Source: Propionibacteriaceae bacterium UBA6122 (GTDB lineage: Bacteria; Actinomycetota; Actinomycetes; Propionibacteriales; Propionibacteriaceae). From it: a stretch of DNA of 49,157 nt. Shown in pieces: positions 24,767 to 32,852 of this stretch. The position numbers and the translations under genes are program-made. Positions within the stretch are counted from its first letter, which is position 1. Each line of letters starts with the position of its first letter. Location of the stretch: the NCBI GenBank assembly GCA_002428365.1, contig DIVW01000027.1, forward strand, positions 14,596 to 63,752. Reading direction: 5' to 3'. The notes beneath the pieces are model-generated. The model made no database searches. It saw only the letters and a program-made list of their open reading frames with translations, and was not told the DNA's origin.

Positions 24767-24788
24767 TGTGAGTCTCTTGTGAGACTCC
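24767..24788 (-). promoter_or_regulatory. 11-base-period direct repeat upstream of the GT39 gene
   Basis: TGTGAGTCTCT is followed at once by TGTGAGACTCC, 9 of 11 identical. Tandem sites one helical turn apart are typical of OmpR-family response regulators. The same bases also contain an inverted repeat (GAGTCTC-N4-GAGACTC, 24770-24787), so a terminator for the TPR gene is an alternative reading. Confidence 0.45.
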
Positions 24789-24792
24789 TGAA

Positions 24793-25527
24793 CTAGTGGG
24801 TCGGCTGCGGTTGGTGGGCTGACTCGAGCAGGGCGAGCTCGGCATCAACGTAGGAATCGGCCAGGCCGGCGGCGTCGAGCTCGGCCTTCAACGCCCGCTG
24901 CACGACCTTGGCTTGCTGATGCTGGCCGAGGTTCCGCAGCGTCCAGCCGACCGTCCAACGAGCAATCCGGTGGGGTCCGGCGTCGCTGGTCTGTGAACGC
25001 AGCGCCAGGGCCTGCTCGAAGGTGTTCAGCGCCAGCGTCCACTGATTGTTGTCGCTGTAGGCCATCCCAAGGTTGTGCAGGATCGACGGCACCCAATTGC
25101 GGGCCGCCAGCTCACTGGAATTCTCGGCGCGGGTCAGGGTCGCCAAGGTGTAGTTGATCTGGTCGGTGCCTGCCAAAGTGAGGGCGACCATATGCATCGC
25201 ATCGACGGCCAACTCGTCCAGCCCGGACCGGTCGGCCAGGTCAACCGCGTCGCGGAACAGCTGGTTCGCCTGCTCGCTCTCACCACTGGAGCGCAGCACG
25301 CGGCCGCGTTCCAGTAGCACTCGGACGCGCACTGCAGGCTCGGCGGAATCCACTGCGGCCAGTACGGCCAGCGCGTCGACGTAGCGCTCCTGCAGGCCCA
25401 GCGCTCGAGCAATCTGGGTCTGCAGGACGGCCGCGTCAACCGGCGAGGCGGTCGCGAGTTCGCTACGGAAGCGAGCTTCGGAACCGACCGGGTCGTTGAA
25501 ATTCCACAGTGGTTTTGGATCGATCAC
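24793..25527 (-). CDS. tetratricopeptide-repeat protein
   Basis: The 244-residue soluble protein is nearly all alpha-helical with TPR-like units. Examples are LQTQIARALGLQERYVDALAV, VLLERGRVLRSSGESEQANQLF and SILHNLGMAYSDNNQWTLAL followed by NTFEQALALR, with the Gly/Ala/Tyr spacing of the 34-residue TPR. It has no signal peptide, membrane segment or catalytic domain. TPR proteins bind other proteins or peptides. It is divergent from the riboflavin operon. Its partner and role cannot be inferred. Confidence 0.8.
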   Translation of the reverse strand: MIDPKPLWNFNDPVGSEARFRSELATASPVDAAVLQTQIARALGLQERYVDALAVLAAVDSAEPAVRVRVLLERGRVLRSSGESEQANQLFRDAVDLADRSGLDELAVDAMHMVALTLAGTDQINYTLATLTRAENSSELAARNWVPSILHNLGMAYSDNNQWTLALNTFEQALALRSQTSDAGPHRIARWTVGWTLRNLGQHQQAKVVQRALKAELDAAGLADSYVDAELALLESAHQPQPTH

Positions 25528-25592
25528 CCAGCGAGGCTAACAGCGCGCCGTCCGGGGTTGCAGGGGCACTGCTACCACCTTCGTCGATGGTT

Positions 25593-25612
25593 TGCGCGGA
25601 GGAACCGTCCCC
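25593..25612 (+). repeat. single copy of the dispersed GGAACCGTCCCC repeat
   Basis: TGCGC, a 3-base spacer, then GGAACCGTCCCC. The same TGCGC and core pair occurs twice at 29278-29353, with AAAAA between. It lies in the intergenic space upstream of the FMN riboswitch. Confidence 0.6.
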
Positions 25613-25671
25613 GGCTTTGAGACACCGATCTCGAAGCGTGGGGCAAGGATGAGGCACAATGGCGGGCAAGC

Positions 25672-25796
25672 ACGTTTCCGGGGTCGGTGTAATTCCGAAC
25701 CGGCGGTAATAGTCCGCGACCCGCAAAGCTCTGGCTGAGCGGTTGATCTGGTGGAACTCCAGGGCCGACGGTGAAAGTCCGGATGGGAGGAGACGA
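25672..25796 (+). promoter_or_regulatory. FMN riboswitch (RFN element)
   Basis: The sequence carries the conserved RFN blocks in order: GGGGTCGGTGTAATTCCGAA, CCGGCGGTAATAGTCCGCGA, TGATCTGGTGGAACTCCAG, GCCGACGGTGAAAGTCCGGA and ATGGGAGGAGACG. It begins about 215 bases before ribD and is followed by the expression platform. FMN binding should turn the rib operon down. Confidence 0.97.
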
Positions 25797-25802
25797 AGCG
25801 GC

Positions 25803-25884
25803 CTGCGCTGCCTTGGCGCAGTGCCGTTGCGTGCGCGCTTTCGCGCCCGCTTCTTCCTGCCCCGGCACCGTCAGGTATGCCGGG
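25803..25884 (+). promoter_or_regulatory. expression platform hairpins between riboswitch and ribD
   Basis: Three hairpins follow the aptamer: CTGCGC/GCGCAG (25803-25821), GCGCG-CTTT-CGCGC (25833-25846) followed by pyrimidine-rich CCGCTTCTTCC, and CCCGGCA-N10-TGCCGGG (25861-25884). The last hides the GGGAGG that would serve ribD. Either termination or translational control is possible. Confidence 0.55.
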
Positions 25885-25886
25885 AG

Positions 25887-26960
25887 GTGGGTAGGACGCA
25901 AACTCAACGCGACCACGAGCAGGTCTCGGCTGCGGAGTTGCAGGCGATGCGCCGAGCATTCGAGCTGGCCGGACGCGGACCGCAGGGTTCGAATCCACAA
26001 GTCGGCGCAGTGCTGCTGGCTGCCGACGGACAAACGCTCGCCGAAGGCTGGCACCAGGGTGCTGGCACGGCGCACGCCGAAGTCGCTGCCCTGGCCGCGG
26101 CCCAAGCCGACGGACGTGACGCTCGAGGGGCGACCGCAGTGGTCAGCCTTGAGCCGTGCAACCACACCGGACGGACCGGCCCTTGCAGCCGGGCGCTGAT
26201 CGACGCCGGAGTGTGGCGGGTGCTTTACGCGGTGGCAGATCCGAATCCGAGCGCGGCAGGGGGTGCCGAACAACTGCGCCAGGCCGGAATCGAAGTGGTC
26301 GGCGACGTGTTGGCCGCGCAGGGACGCCAGCTGTTGCACTCCTGGTTGGCCGCCTTCGAGCCCGTCCGGCCCTATGTGATTCTCAAGATCGCCCAGAGCC
26401 TGGACGCGAGGGTGGCCGCCGCTGATGGCACCAGCCGGTGGCTAACCGGCCGGGCGGCCCGCGTCCATGCCCATCGGATCCGCGCCGAGGTCGACGCCAT
26501 CGTGGTTGGCATCGGCACCGTGTTGGCCGACGACCCTGCGCTGACCGCGCGTACCGCCAGCGGAGCCCTGGCCTCTCGCCAGCCTGAGCGCATCGTGGTT
26601 GGGCATCGTGAGGTGCCAGCCACGGCTGCGGTTCGCGGCGCCGGTGGCCCGTTGATGCAGTTGCCCACCCATGACCCGATCGAGGTGTTGACCGCCTTGG
26701 CCGCCCGGGGCCATCGCCAGGTGTTGGTGGAGGGTGGTCCGACGTTGGCCTCGGCCTTCCTCCAAGCCGGCGTGGTCGATGAGCTCCACTGCTATCTGGC
26801 CCCCCTCCTGCTGGGCGCCGGCACCTCGGCAGTGACCAACTTGGGCATTGCCACCTTGGCGCAGGCGCAGCGTTGGCAAATCAGCAGCGCCCACGCCCTT
26901 GACCCCGACCTGTTGTTGATCGCCAACCCCCTGAAGGAGAAGCAATGTTCACCGGAATAG
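25887..26960 (+). CDS. ribD: bifunctional riboflavin biosynthesis deaminase/reductase
   Basis: This protein of about 357 residues has both RibD domains. The N-terminal deaminase shows MRRAFELAGRGPQGSNPQVG and the zinc motifs HAEV and PCNHTGRTGPC. The C-terminal reductase shows VILKIAQSLDARVA, GTSRWLTG, DAIVVGIGTVLADDPALTAR and VLVEGGPTLASAFL. It converts the GTP cyclohydrolase II product to the ribitylamino-uracil phosphate. The start is uncertain: GTG at 25887 sits in the hairpin-flanked leader, while ATG at 25947 has GGAG 9 bases upstream and would still keep the deaminase core. It overlaps ribE by 16 bases. Confidence 0.95.
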   Translation: MGRTQTQRDHEQVSAAELQAMRRAFELAGRGPQGSNPQVGAVLLAADGQTLAEGWHQGAGTAHAEVAALAAAQADGRDARGATAVVSLEPCNHTGRTGPCSRALIDAGVWRVLYAVADPNPSAAGGAEQLRQAGIEVVGDVLAAQGRQLLHSWLAAFEPVRPYVILKIAQSLDARVAAADGTSRWLTGRAARVHAHRIRAEVDAIVVGIGTVLADDPALTARTASGALASRQPERIVVGHREVPATAAVRGAGGPLMQLPTHDPIEVLTALAARGHRQVLVEGGPTLASAFLQAGVVDELHCYLAPLLLGAGTSAVTNLGIATLAQAQRWQISSAHALDPDLLLIANPLKEKQCSPE

Positions 26961-27544
26961 TCGAAGAAGTCGGAACCGTGGTCTCAATGGAGCTTTACGG
27001 CACCGACGCCAAAATGGTGATTGAGGCGCCGGTGGTGGGCGCTGAGCCGCCTAGCGGTTCCTCGATCGCGGTCAGTGGGGTGTGTTTGACCGTCACCCAT
27101 AGCGAAGGTCAGGGACGGTTCGCGGTGGATCTGATGCCCGAAACCCTGCGCCGGAGCACGTTGGGTGCGCTGAGTGTTGGTGACTCGGTGAACCTGGAAC
27201 GAGCCCTGCTGGCCACCGGACGGCTCGACGGCCACATCGTCCAGGGTCACGTGGACGGGGTTGGCCGAATCGCCTCCCGCGACCCTGGCGAGCGCTGGGA
27301 CGAAGTCTGGATCGAGCTGCCCGACGCCCTGGCCAGATATGTGGTCGAAAAGGGTTCGATTGCGGTGTCGGGGGTGTCGCTGACGGTCGCTGGGCTGGCC
27401 CCGGGGCGGTTCGCGGTGTCGCTGATCCCGACCACCCTGGCCCACACCACGCTGGGTCAACTAGCGGTCGGTGACCCAGTGAATCTGGAGGTAGATGTGT
27501 TGGCCAAGTACGCCGAGCGACTGCTGACGGAGATGGCCCGATGA
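26945..27544 (+). CDS. ribE: riboflavin synthase alpha chain
   Basis: The 199-residue protein has the internal duplication typical of riboflavin synthase. Each half carries the lumazine-binding pattern: MFTGIVEEVGTV ... GSSIAVSGVCLTVT in the first, and GHIVQGHVDGVGRI ... KGSIAVSGVSLTVAG in the second. It dismutates two 6,7-dimethyl-8-ribityllumazine molecules into riboflavin. AAGGAG lies at proper spacing before the ATG. It overlaps ribD upstream and ribBA downstream by 4 bases, so translation is probably coupled. Confidence 0.97.
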   Translation: MFTGIVEEVGTVVSMELYGTDAKMVIEAPVVGAEPPSGSSIAVSGVCLTVTHSEGQGRFAVDLMPETLRRSTLGALSVGDSVNLERALLATGRLDGHIVQGHVDGVGRIASRDPGERWDEVWIELPDALARYVVEKGSIAVSGVSLTVAGLAPGRFAVSLIPTTLAHTTLGQLAVGDPVNLEVDVLAKYAERLLTEMAR

Positions 27545-28785
27545 GCTTGCCCGCAGCGCTGGCCGACCTGCGCGCTGGACGTCCGGTGTTAGTGGCGGAT
27601 TCGGCCGACCGCGAAGATGAAGTGGACGTGGTGCTGGCCGCTGAACATGCCAGTACGCAGTGGTTGGGCTGGATGATTCGGCACACCTCTGGCTATGTAT
27701 GTGCACCGCTGCCAGCGGAGCGAGCAGCGGCTCTGCAACTGCCGTTGATGGTCGCCGACAGCCAAGATTCCCGGCGCACCGCCTACGCCGTCTCAGTGGA
27801 TGCCGCCAGCGGCGTGACCACCGGGATTTCGGCGGCTGACCGAGCCCGGACCCTGCGAGTGCTGGCCGATCCGGCGAGCGGGCCGGACGACCTGATCCGT
27901 CCCGGTCATGTGCTGCCACTACGGGCCGTGGCTGGGGGAGTCGCGCAGCGGGCCGGACACACTGAAGCGGGGGTGGAGCTGTGTCGATTGGCTGGATTGC
28001 AGCCGGTCGCGGCCATCGCGGAGTTGGTGAACCATGACGGCTCGATGATGCGGCTATCGCAGGCTGCCGCCCTGGCCAAGCGGCACCGGTTGAGCCTGAT
28101 CACTATCGCTGAACTCCAAGCTGGGCTCAGTCCGTTCACTCCACCGTCGTCGACCCCCGGTGGGTCAGGGCCCGGTCAGGACCGGGTGGCGCGCGAGGGC
28201 GACGCGGCGGTGTTACCCACTGAATGGGGGGACTTCCAGCTGCTGGGCTACCGCGATCTCGTCACGGGAGAGGTGCACCTGGCATTGCTCTGCGGTGCTG
28301 GGCTGGCCGCAACGCCGCCGGTGCGCGTCCACTCTGAATGTCTGACTGGGGACGGCCTCGGCTCGCTTCGCTGTGACTGCGGGCCGCAGTTGCAGGCCGG
28401 GCTAGCCATCGCGGCCAGCCAGGGCGGACTGGTGATCTATCTCGGTGGCCACGAAGGCCGGGGGATCGGGCTGCTGGGCAAGCTCGCGGCCTACGCTTTG
28501 CAGGACGATGGGCGCGACACGGTGCAGGCCAATCTTGAACTGGGCTACCCGGTCGATGGCCGCGAATACGGCGCCGCAGCAGCCATCCTGCATGACCTGG
28601 GGGTTGGCTCGGTACGGCTGCTCACCAACAACCCCGACAAGGTGCTGGGCCTGCGTGCCGATGGGATCGAAGTGGCCTCGGTCGAGCCGTTGGAAACCGG
28701 TACCAATCAGCACAACCTGGGCTATCTGAAGACCAAACGCGACCAGTTGGGGCATTCGCTGCGCCTGGGAGCGGTGGCCCGATGA
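27541..28785 (+). CDS. ribBA: bifunctional DHBP synthase / GTP cyclohydrolase II
   Basis: The 414-residue protein has an N-terminal dihydroxybutanone-phosphate synthase domain (DREDEVDVVLAAE, RHTSGYVCAPL, RPGHVLPLRA, RAGHTEAGVEL). The C-terminal GTP cyclohydrolase II domain has SECLTGDGLGSLRCDCG, where three Cys hold zinc, and GHEGRGIGL and LLTNNPDK. It supplies both precursors for lumazine. The loop motif DREDEVD has Asp and Val where many homologues have Asn and Gly. The stop overlaps the ribH start by 4 bases (ATGA). Confidence 0.96.
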   Translation: MSLPAALADLRAGRPVLVADSADREDEVDVVLAAEHASTQWLGWMIRHTSGYVCAPLPAERAAALQLPLMVADSQDSRRTAYAVSVDAASGVTTGISAADRARTLRVLADPASGPDDLIRPGHVLPLRAVAGGVAQRAGHTEAGVELCRLAGLQPVAAIAELVNHDGSMMRLSQAAALAKRHRLSLITIAELQAGLSPFTPPSSTPGGSGPGQDRVAREGDAAVLPTEWGDFQLLGYRDLVTGEVHLALLCGAGLAATPPVRVHSECLTGDGLGSLRCDCGPQLQAGLAIAASQGGLVIYLGGHEGRGIGLLGKLAAYALQDDGRDTVQANLELGYPVDGREYGAAAAILHDLGVGSVRLLTNNPDKVLGLRADGIEVASVEPLETGTNQHNLGYLKTKRDQLGHSLRLGAVAR

Positions 28786-29270
28786 GTGGGCAGGGAGCGC
28801 CGGGGCTGGATCGCATTGATGGGTCGGGGCTGCGAGTGGTGGTGGTGGCCGCGCAGTGGCACGAGCCGCTGATGGACGCGCTGATCGCTGGCGCCAGCCG
28901 GGCGTTGGCTGAAGTTGGGGTCGACCAGCCCCGATTGATTCGAGTACCGGGCAGCTTCGAACTACCGGTGGTGGCCGCTGCCGCCGCCCGGGCAGGAGCT
29001 GAGGCGGTGGTGGCGTTAGGGGTCGTGATTCGCGGTGGGACGCCGCACTTCGACTATGTCTGTCAGGCCGTCAGCGCCGGATTGATGCAGGTCGGGCTGC
29101 GCACCGGCGTCCCGGTGGGCTTCGGCTTGCTGACCTGTGATGACCTGGCGCAAGCCTGGGCCCGCGCCGGCTTGCCCGACTCCGAAGAGGATAAAGGTGC
29201 CGAGGCTGCGTTGGCCGCAGTTCACGCTGCCGCTGCGCTACGTCAGGCCGAGCAGCCGTGGCCGGCTTAG
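28782..29270 (+). CDS. ribH: 6,7-dimethyl-8-ribityllumazine synthase
   Basis: The 162-residue protein has the lumazine synthase signatures VVVVAAQWHEPLMDALIAGA, RVPGSFELPVVAAAAA and ALGVVIRGGTPHFDYVC with the catalytic His, and GFGLLTCDDLAQAW. It condenses the two products of RibBA and RibD, normally as an icosahedral or pentameric assembly. It is the last gene of the rib operon; two repeat copies follow before the convergent histidine kinase gene. Confidence 0.97.
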   Translation: MSGQGAPGLDRIDGSGLRVVVVAAQWHEPLMDALIAGASRALAEVGVDQPRLIRVPGSFELPVVAAAAARAGAEAVVALGVVIRGGTPHFDYVCQAVSAGLMQVGLRTGVPVGFGLLTCDDLAQAWARAGLPDSEEDKGAEAALAAVHAAAALRQAEQPWPA

Positions 29271-29277
29271 TCCTGGC

Positions 29278-29353
29278 ACTGCGCAAAAAGGAACCGTCCC
29301 CAATATGAGCAGTCCCCAACTGCGCAAAAAGGAACCGTCCCCAATATGAGCAG
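29278..29353 (+). repeat. two direct copies of a 35-bp dispersed repeat
   Basis: A 35-base unit from ACTGCGCAAAAAGGAACC to ATATGAGCAG is present at 29278-29312 and 29319-29353 with complete identity, period 41. It fills the space between convergent ribH and histidine kinase genes. The core GGAACCGTCCCC recurs at 25601 and in the array at 41315. Confidence 0.85.
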
Positions 29354-29357
29354 CGGG

Positions 29358-30776
29358 TTAGGCCAAGGGGACGCGGACGGTGAAGCGGGTGTAGCCCGGA
29401 CGGGAGTCCAGCCGGACCTCGCCGCCGTGGGCCTTCATCACCGCGGCGACGATCGCCAAACCCAGGCCGGTGGACGAGCCGCCCTGCTGGCGGACCCGGC
29501 TGACATCGGCCCTGGTGAAACGCTCGAACACCGACGTCTGAATCTCGGCTGGCACGCCCGGCCCGTTGTCGGTCACCGAAACCTCGGCGAACCCATCAGT
29601 GGCACGCAGGGTCGTCTCCACCGCCGTCCCGGCGGGGGTGTGGGTGCGGGCGTTGGCCAGCAGATTGGCCACCACCTGGTGGAGGCGATGCGGATCAGCC
29701 ATCGCGGTGATCACGTCTTCGGGAAGATCGAGCGACCACTTGTGCTCAGCGTCGGCGGCCCGAGCATCACTGACTGCGTTGAGCACGATCTCGGTCACGT
29801 CCACCGGTTGCACGTCCAGCGTTGGCTGCGAATCCAGCCGGGCCAGCAGCAGCAGGTCCTCGACCAGAGCCGACATTCGATCGGACTCCGATTCGATCCG
29901 GCCCAGGGCGTAGGCGGCGTCTTCGGGCAACTCGTCGCTGCCGCGGCGGGTCAGCTCGGCGTAGCCGCGAATCGAGGCCAACGGGTTGCGCAGTTCATGG
30001 GAGGCATCGGCCACAAACTGCCGCACCTTGGTCTCGCTACGGTGCCTCGCGGCCAGGGCGCCTTCCACGTTGTCGAGCATGTGGTTGAAGGCGAGCCCGA
30101 CTCGACCCACCTCGCTGCCTGGATCGGCATCGGCAGGCGCCACCCGAATCGGCACCTGGCCTTCACCGCGCTCCAGTGGCAGGTTCGAAACCTGAGTGGC
30201 GGTGGCGGTCAACCGATTCAATGGCCGCAGACTCGCCTCGACCAACCGGCGAGTGGCCAGGTAGGTGGCCAGAATCATCGCCGCAGTTAGTAGGGCAGTC
30301 ATCACCAGTTGGCTGGTCAGCGGTTTGGTGACCTCGCTCAGCGGCAGCGCCACCAGGGTGTAGCTCGGGCGATCCCGAACCAGCACCCGATACAGGCCCA
30401 GATCATCGAGGCGGATGTTGACCGGTTCGTTGCTGGCTGGCAGGGCGAGGAGCTGCTGAGCGGCGGCCGAACTGACGGTCAAACTACTGGTGAGCAGCTT
30501 TTGGCTGTCGATGGTGTCGATTCGAATAACCCCTGAGCCGGTGAGATCTCCGGGTCGGCGGTTGTCGCCATCAGGGAAGCGACGCTCGATGGCCGTCTGG
30601 AGCCGATCGTCCAGCTCTCGCTGCAAGATCTGGTAGCTGGCCAGGCTGGTGAACAGGCCCAGCACCACCGTAAGCAGGGCAACCAGCGCGGTCACCCGAA
30701 CCACCAGTTGCCGACTCAGCGTCCCCTTGCCCATTGGCGGTGGGGTTGGCGGGACTATCGGCGTAGCGAGAGTCAT
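29358..30776 (-). CDS. sensor histidine kinase
   Basis: The 472-residue kinase has two membrane helices (about 24-48 and 154-175) around an extracytoplasmic sensor of about 105 residues. A HAMP linker follows, then the H-box VADASHELRNPLASIRGY with His260. The ATPase domain has N371 in the N-box, DNGPGVP (403-409) and STGLGLAIV (435-443). The architecture is that of MprB/TcrY-type actinobacterial kinases. Its start overlaps the stop of the response regulator gene by 4 bases. The N-terminal 14 residues are Pro-rich and an ATG at codon 15 is an alternative start. The signal sensed is unknown. Confidence 0.94.
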   Translation of the reverse strand: MTLATPIVPPTPPPMGKGTLSRQLVVRVTALVALLTVVLGLFTSLASYQILQRELDDRLQTAIERRFPDGDNRRPGDLTGSGVIRIDTIDSQKLLTSSLTVSSAAAQQLLALPASNEPVNIRLDDLGLYRVLVRDRPSYTLVALPLSEVTKPLTSQLVMTALLTAAMILATYLATRRLVEASLRPLNRLTATATQVSNLPLERGEGQVPIRVAPADADPGSEVGRVGLAFNHMLDNVEGALAARHRSETKVRQFVADASHELRNPLASIRGYAELTRRGSDELPEDAAYALGRIESESDRMSALVEDLLLLARLDSQPTLDVQPVDVTEIVLNAVSDARAADAEHKWSLDLPEDVITAMADPHRLHQVVANLLANARTHTPAGTAVETTLRATDGFAEVSVTDNGPGVPAEIQTSVFERFTRADVSRVRQQGGSSTGLGLAIVAAVMKAHGGEVRLDSRPGYTRFTVRVPLA

Positions 30777-31513
30777 TCCACCGCCGGCTTGAGTACGTAG
30801 CCCGCGCCGCGCATGGTGTGAATCATCGCCGGGCGATCAGCGTCGATCTTCTTGCGCAGGTAGGAGATGTACAGCTCCACCACGTTGGCCTGGCCGCCGA
30901 AGTCGTAGTTCCACACCCGATCCAGAATCTGAGCCTTGCTCAACACCCGGCGCGGATTGCGCATCAGGTAGCGCAGCAGTTCAAACTCGGTGGCGGTGAG
31001 GCTGATCACGTCGCCACCGCGGGTCACTTCGTGGCTGTCTTCGTCCAGGGTGAGATCGCCGACCACCAGGGTCGAATCCGGGCGGGCCAGCGTGGCTCCC
31101 GAGCGGCGCAGCAGGGCGCGTAGCCGGGCCACCAACTCCTCCAGGCTGAACGGCTTGGTGACGTAGTCGTCCCCGCCAGCGGTCAGGCCAGCAATGCGGT
31201 CTTCCAGGCCGTCTTTGGCGGTAAGGAAGATCACCGGCACATCGGGCTGTTCGGCACGAATGCGCCGCATCACCTCCATACCGTCAAAGTCGGGCAGCAT
31301 CATGTCGAGCACGATGGCGTCCGGACGGCTCTCCCGGGCGGCCTTCACCGCAGCCAGCCCGGAGGTGGCCGTGGTGACCTCCCAACCCTCATAGCGCAGC
31401 GCCATGCTGAGCAGTTCGGTGAGGCTGGTTTCGTCATCAACAGTGAGAACGCGGATTGCGGTGCCGTCCGGGCGCGTGAGCGCCTGAAGTCCGCTGCGTG
31501 CAGTGATCGCCAT
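30773..31513 (-). CDS. OmpR-family response regulator
   Basis: The 246-residue protein has a receiver domain with acidic Asp26/Asp27 (TVDDE), phospho-acceptor Asp70 (IVLDMMLPD) and the LTAKDG Lys. A winged-helix domain follows with LTATEFELLRYLMRNPRRVL and VVELYISYLRKKIDAD, ending near RGAGYVL. It forms a two-component pair with the overlapping kinase gene. It is divergent from the sortase gene, so the sortase is a plausible target. A tandem OmpR-type site exists upstream of the GT39 gene, but no link to this regulator is proven. Confidence 0.95.
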   Translation of the reverse strand: MAITARSGLQALTRPDGTAIRVLTVDDETSLTELLSMALRYEGWEVTTATSGLAAVKAARESRPDAIVLDMMLPDFDGMEVMRRIRAEQPDVPVIFLTAKDGLEDRIAGLTAGGDDYVTKPFSLEELVARLRALLRRSGATLARPDSTLVVGDLTLDEDSHEVTRGGDVISLTATEFELLRYLMRNPRRVLSKAQILDRVWNYDFGGQANVVELYISYLRKKIDADRPAMIHTMRGAGYVLKPAVE

Positions 31514-31654
31514 GGTTGGACTCTCTCAGCGCTGGGTTAGGGTCGACTGGCAGTTAGCTGTGTAAAGCCTATGTCTTGGAACGCTGCGAGGCGGGCAGGC
31601 TTGGCGACTGGCGGTAGCGTGGCCGTCGAACTGAGACTCAGAAGGAGGGCGGCC

Positions 31655-32314
31655 GTGCGAGTGGTGCGGGGGTTGGCTGGCCTGCTCGGTGAACTGCTGA
31701 TCACCGCTGGAGCCTTCCTGCTGCTGTTCGTGGGCTGGCAGCTTTGGTGGACCGATGTCGTTTCCGACACTGATGCCAGCGCCGTGGTGGCCACGATGGC
31801 GGCAAATCCGGACGCCTGGGTGCAGCCAAAGAAGGTGAAGCTCGGCGAGGCTTTCGCGATTGTCCGCGTGCCCAGATTTGGCCCCGAGTTCGCCCGTCCG
31901 TTGTACGAGGGCACCACCCGCGAAGTGCTGCAGCGCGGCGTCGGGCACTACCTCGAGACCGCGCTGCCTGGCGAGATCGGCAACTTCGCCATGGCCGGGC
32001 ATCGCACCACCTACGGCAAGCCGTTCAACCAGATCGACAAGCTCAAGATCGGCGATGTGGTGCTGGTCGAAACCAAGGACTTCTACTTCGTCTATCGAGT
32101 CAGCGCCAGTGAAGTGGTGGCGCCGAGCAAGACCTCGGTGCTGCTGCCGGTGCCCAATGATCGGCAAGCCACCGCTACCAAAGCGATGTTGACTATGACC
32201 AGTTGCCATCCCGAGTTCAGCGCCCGGGAGCGCTTCGTGGTGTTTGCGGTGTTGGGCGCCAAGTATCCCCACGCTCAAGGAGTGCCGGCCAGCGTGTTGG
32301 AGGTGCAGGGCTGA
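31655..32314 (+). CDS. class E sortase
   Basis: This transpeptidase of about 219 residues has a hydrophobic N-terminal helix (LLITAGAFLLLFVGWQLWW) and a sortase domain with catalytic His in MAGHRTTYG, Cys in MTSCHPEFSA and Arg in ARERF. TLTSCHP-like spacing is typical of class E. It would anchor proteins with an LAXTG-type signal to peptidoglycan. The GTG at 31655 is chosen because GAAGGAGG lies 6 bases upstream; a longer frame from 31571 is not family-like. No protein in this window ends with such a sorting signal. The 53-residue gene overlaps its stop. Confidence 0.92.
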   Translation: MRVVRGLAGLLGELLITAGAFLLLFVGWQLWWTDVVSDTDASAVVATMAANPDAWVQPKKVKLGEAFAIVRVPRFGPEFARPLYEGTTREVLQRGVGHYLETALPGEIGNFAMAGHRTTYGKPFNQIDKLKIGDVVLVETKDFYFVYRVSASEVVAPSKTSVLLPVPNDRQATATKAMLTMTSCHPEFSARERFVVFAVLGAKYPHAQGVPASVLEVQG

Positions 32315-32475
32315 TGTCGTTCTACGGCTGGCTGTGGCGGGTGCTGCCCGGCCCGAAAGCGCTGAAAGTGGTGCAGGTTGCACTGCTACTGATCGCGGTG
32401 GTCGCGGTGTTGTTCACCTGGGTGTTTCCGGTGATCGCGCCGCTGATGCCGTTCAACGAAACCACTGTTGAATGA
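32314..32475 (+). CDS. small membrane protein downstream of sortase E
   Basis: The 53-residue product begins MSFYGWLWRVLPGPKALK and then has one long hydrophobic helix (VVQVALLLIAVVAVLFTWVF). It ends with PVIAPLMPFNETTVE. The ATG overlaps the sortase stop (TGATG), so translation is likely coupled. I believe small proteins of this shape often follow class E sortases in actinobacteria. No function is known to me; a sortase partner or stabiliser is a guess. Confidence 0.75.
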   Translation: MSFYGWLWRVLPGPKALKVVQVALLLIAVVAVLFTWVFPVIAPLMPFNETTVE

Positions 32476-32485
32476 GCCGACTCAC

Positions 32486-32767
32486 CTAGCCAGCGTAGAA
32501 GCCGATCTTGCCCGGCTCGGGTTCGGGCCAGGACAGGTCGTAGTCCTCCACCCACCCGGGACGGGACGTGGTCGTTGGCTGCTCGATGGCGAAGCGCAGA
32601 AGCCGACGGACGGCGTCCGGCTCACCCTGGGCGATGATCTCCACCCGGCCATCGGGCAGGTTGCGCACCCGTCCGGCCAGGCCGAGGGCGCGGGCGGTGT
32701 TTTGCGCCCACCAGCGGAAGCCCACGCCCTGCACCCGTCCGGACACAGTCAGGTGTAGGGCGAGCAT
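32486..32767 (-). CDS. acyP: acylphosphatase
   Basis: The 93-residue enzyme has the complete family signatures LTVSGRVQGVGFRWWAQ, with the phosphate-binding Arg, and GRVRNLPDGRVEI, with the catalytic Asn. It hydrolyses acyl phosphates such as carbamoyl or acetyl phosphate. The ATG at 32767 gives the standard length; a GTG at 32773 has the better-spaced GGAG. It converges with the sortase-partner gene, 10 bases away, and is divergent from the phosphoribosyltransferase gene. Confidence 0.94.
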   Translation of the reverse strand: MLALHLTVSGRVQGVGFRWWAQNTARALGLAGRVRNLPDGRVEIIAQGEPDAVRRLLRFAIEQPTTTSRPGWVEDYDLSWPEPEPGKIGFYAG

Positions 32768-32852
32768 GTGCACATTGAACTCCAAGCCAGCTGCGCCTGG
32801 CCGCTTTTCGGACAGGTTTGTTGTGCGGCCAGGCTCTGCCAGTATTTGCCCC

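Noticed and set aside
25986..25998. GGTTCGAATCC, a T-loop-like motif of tRNA
   Set aside because: It lies in the coding sequence of ribD (the GSNP region), and no acceptor, D or anticodon stem can be built around it.
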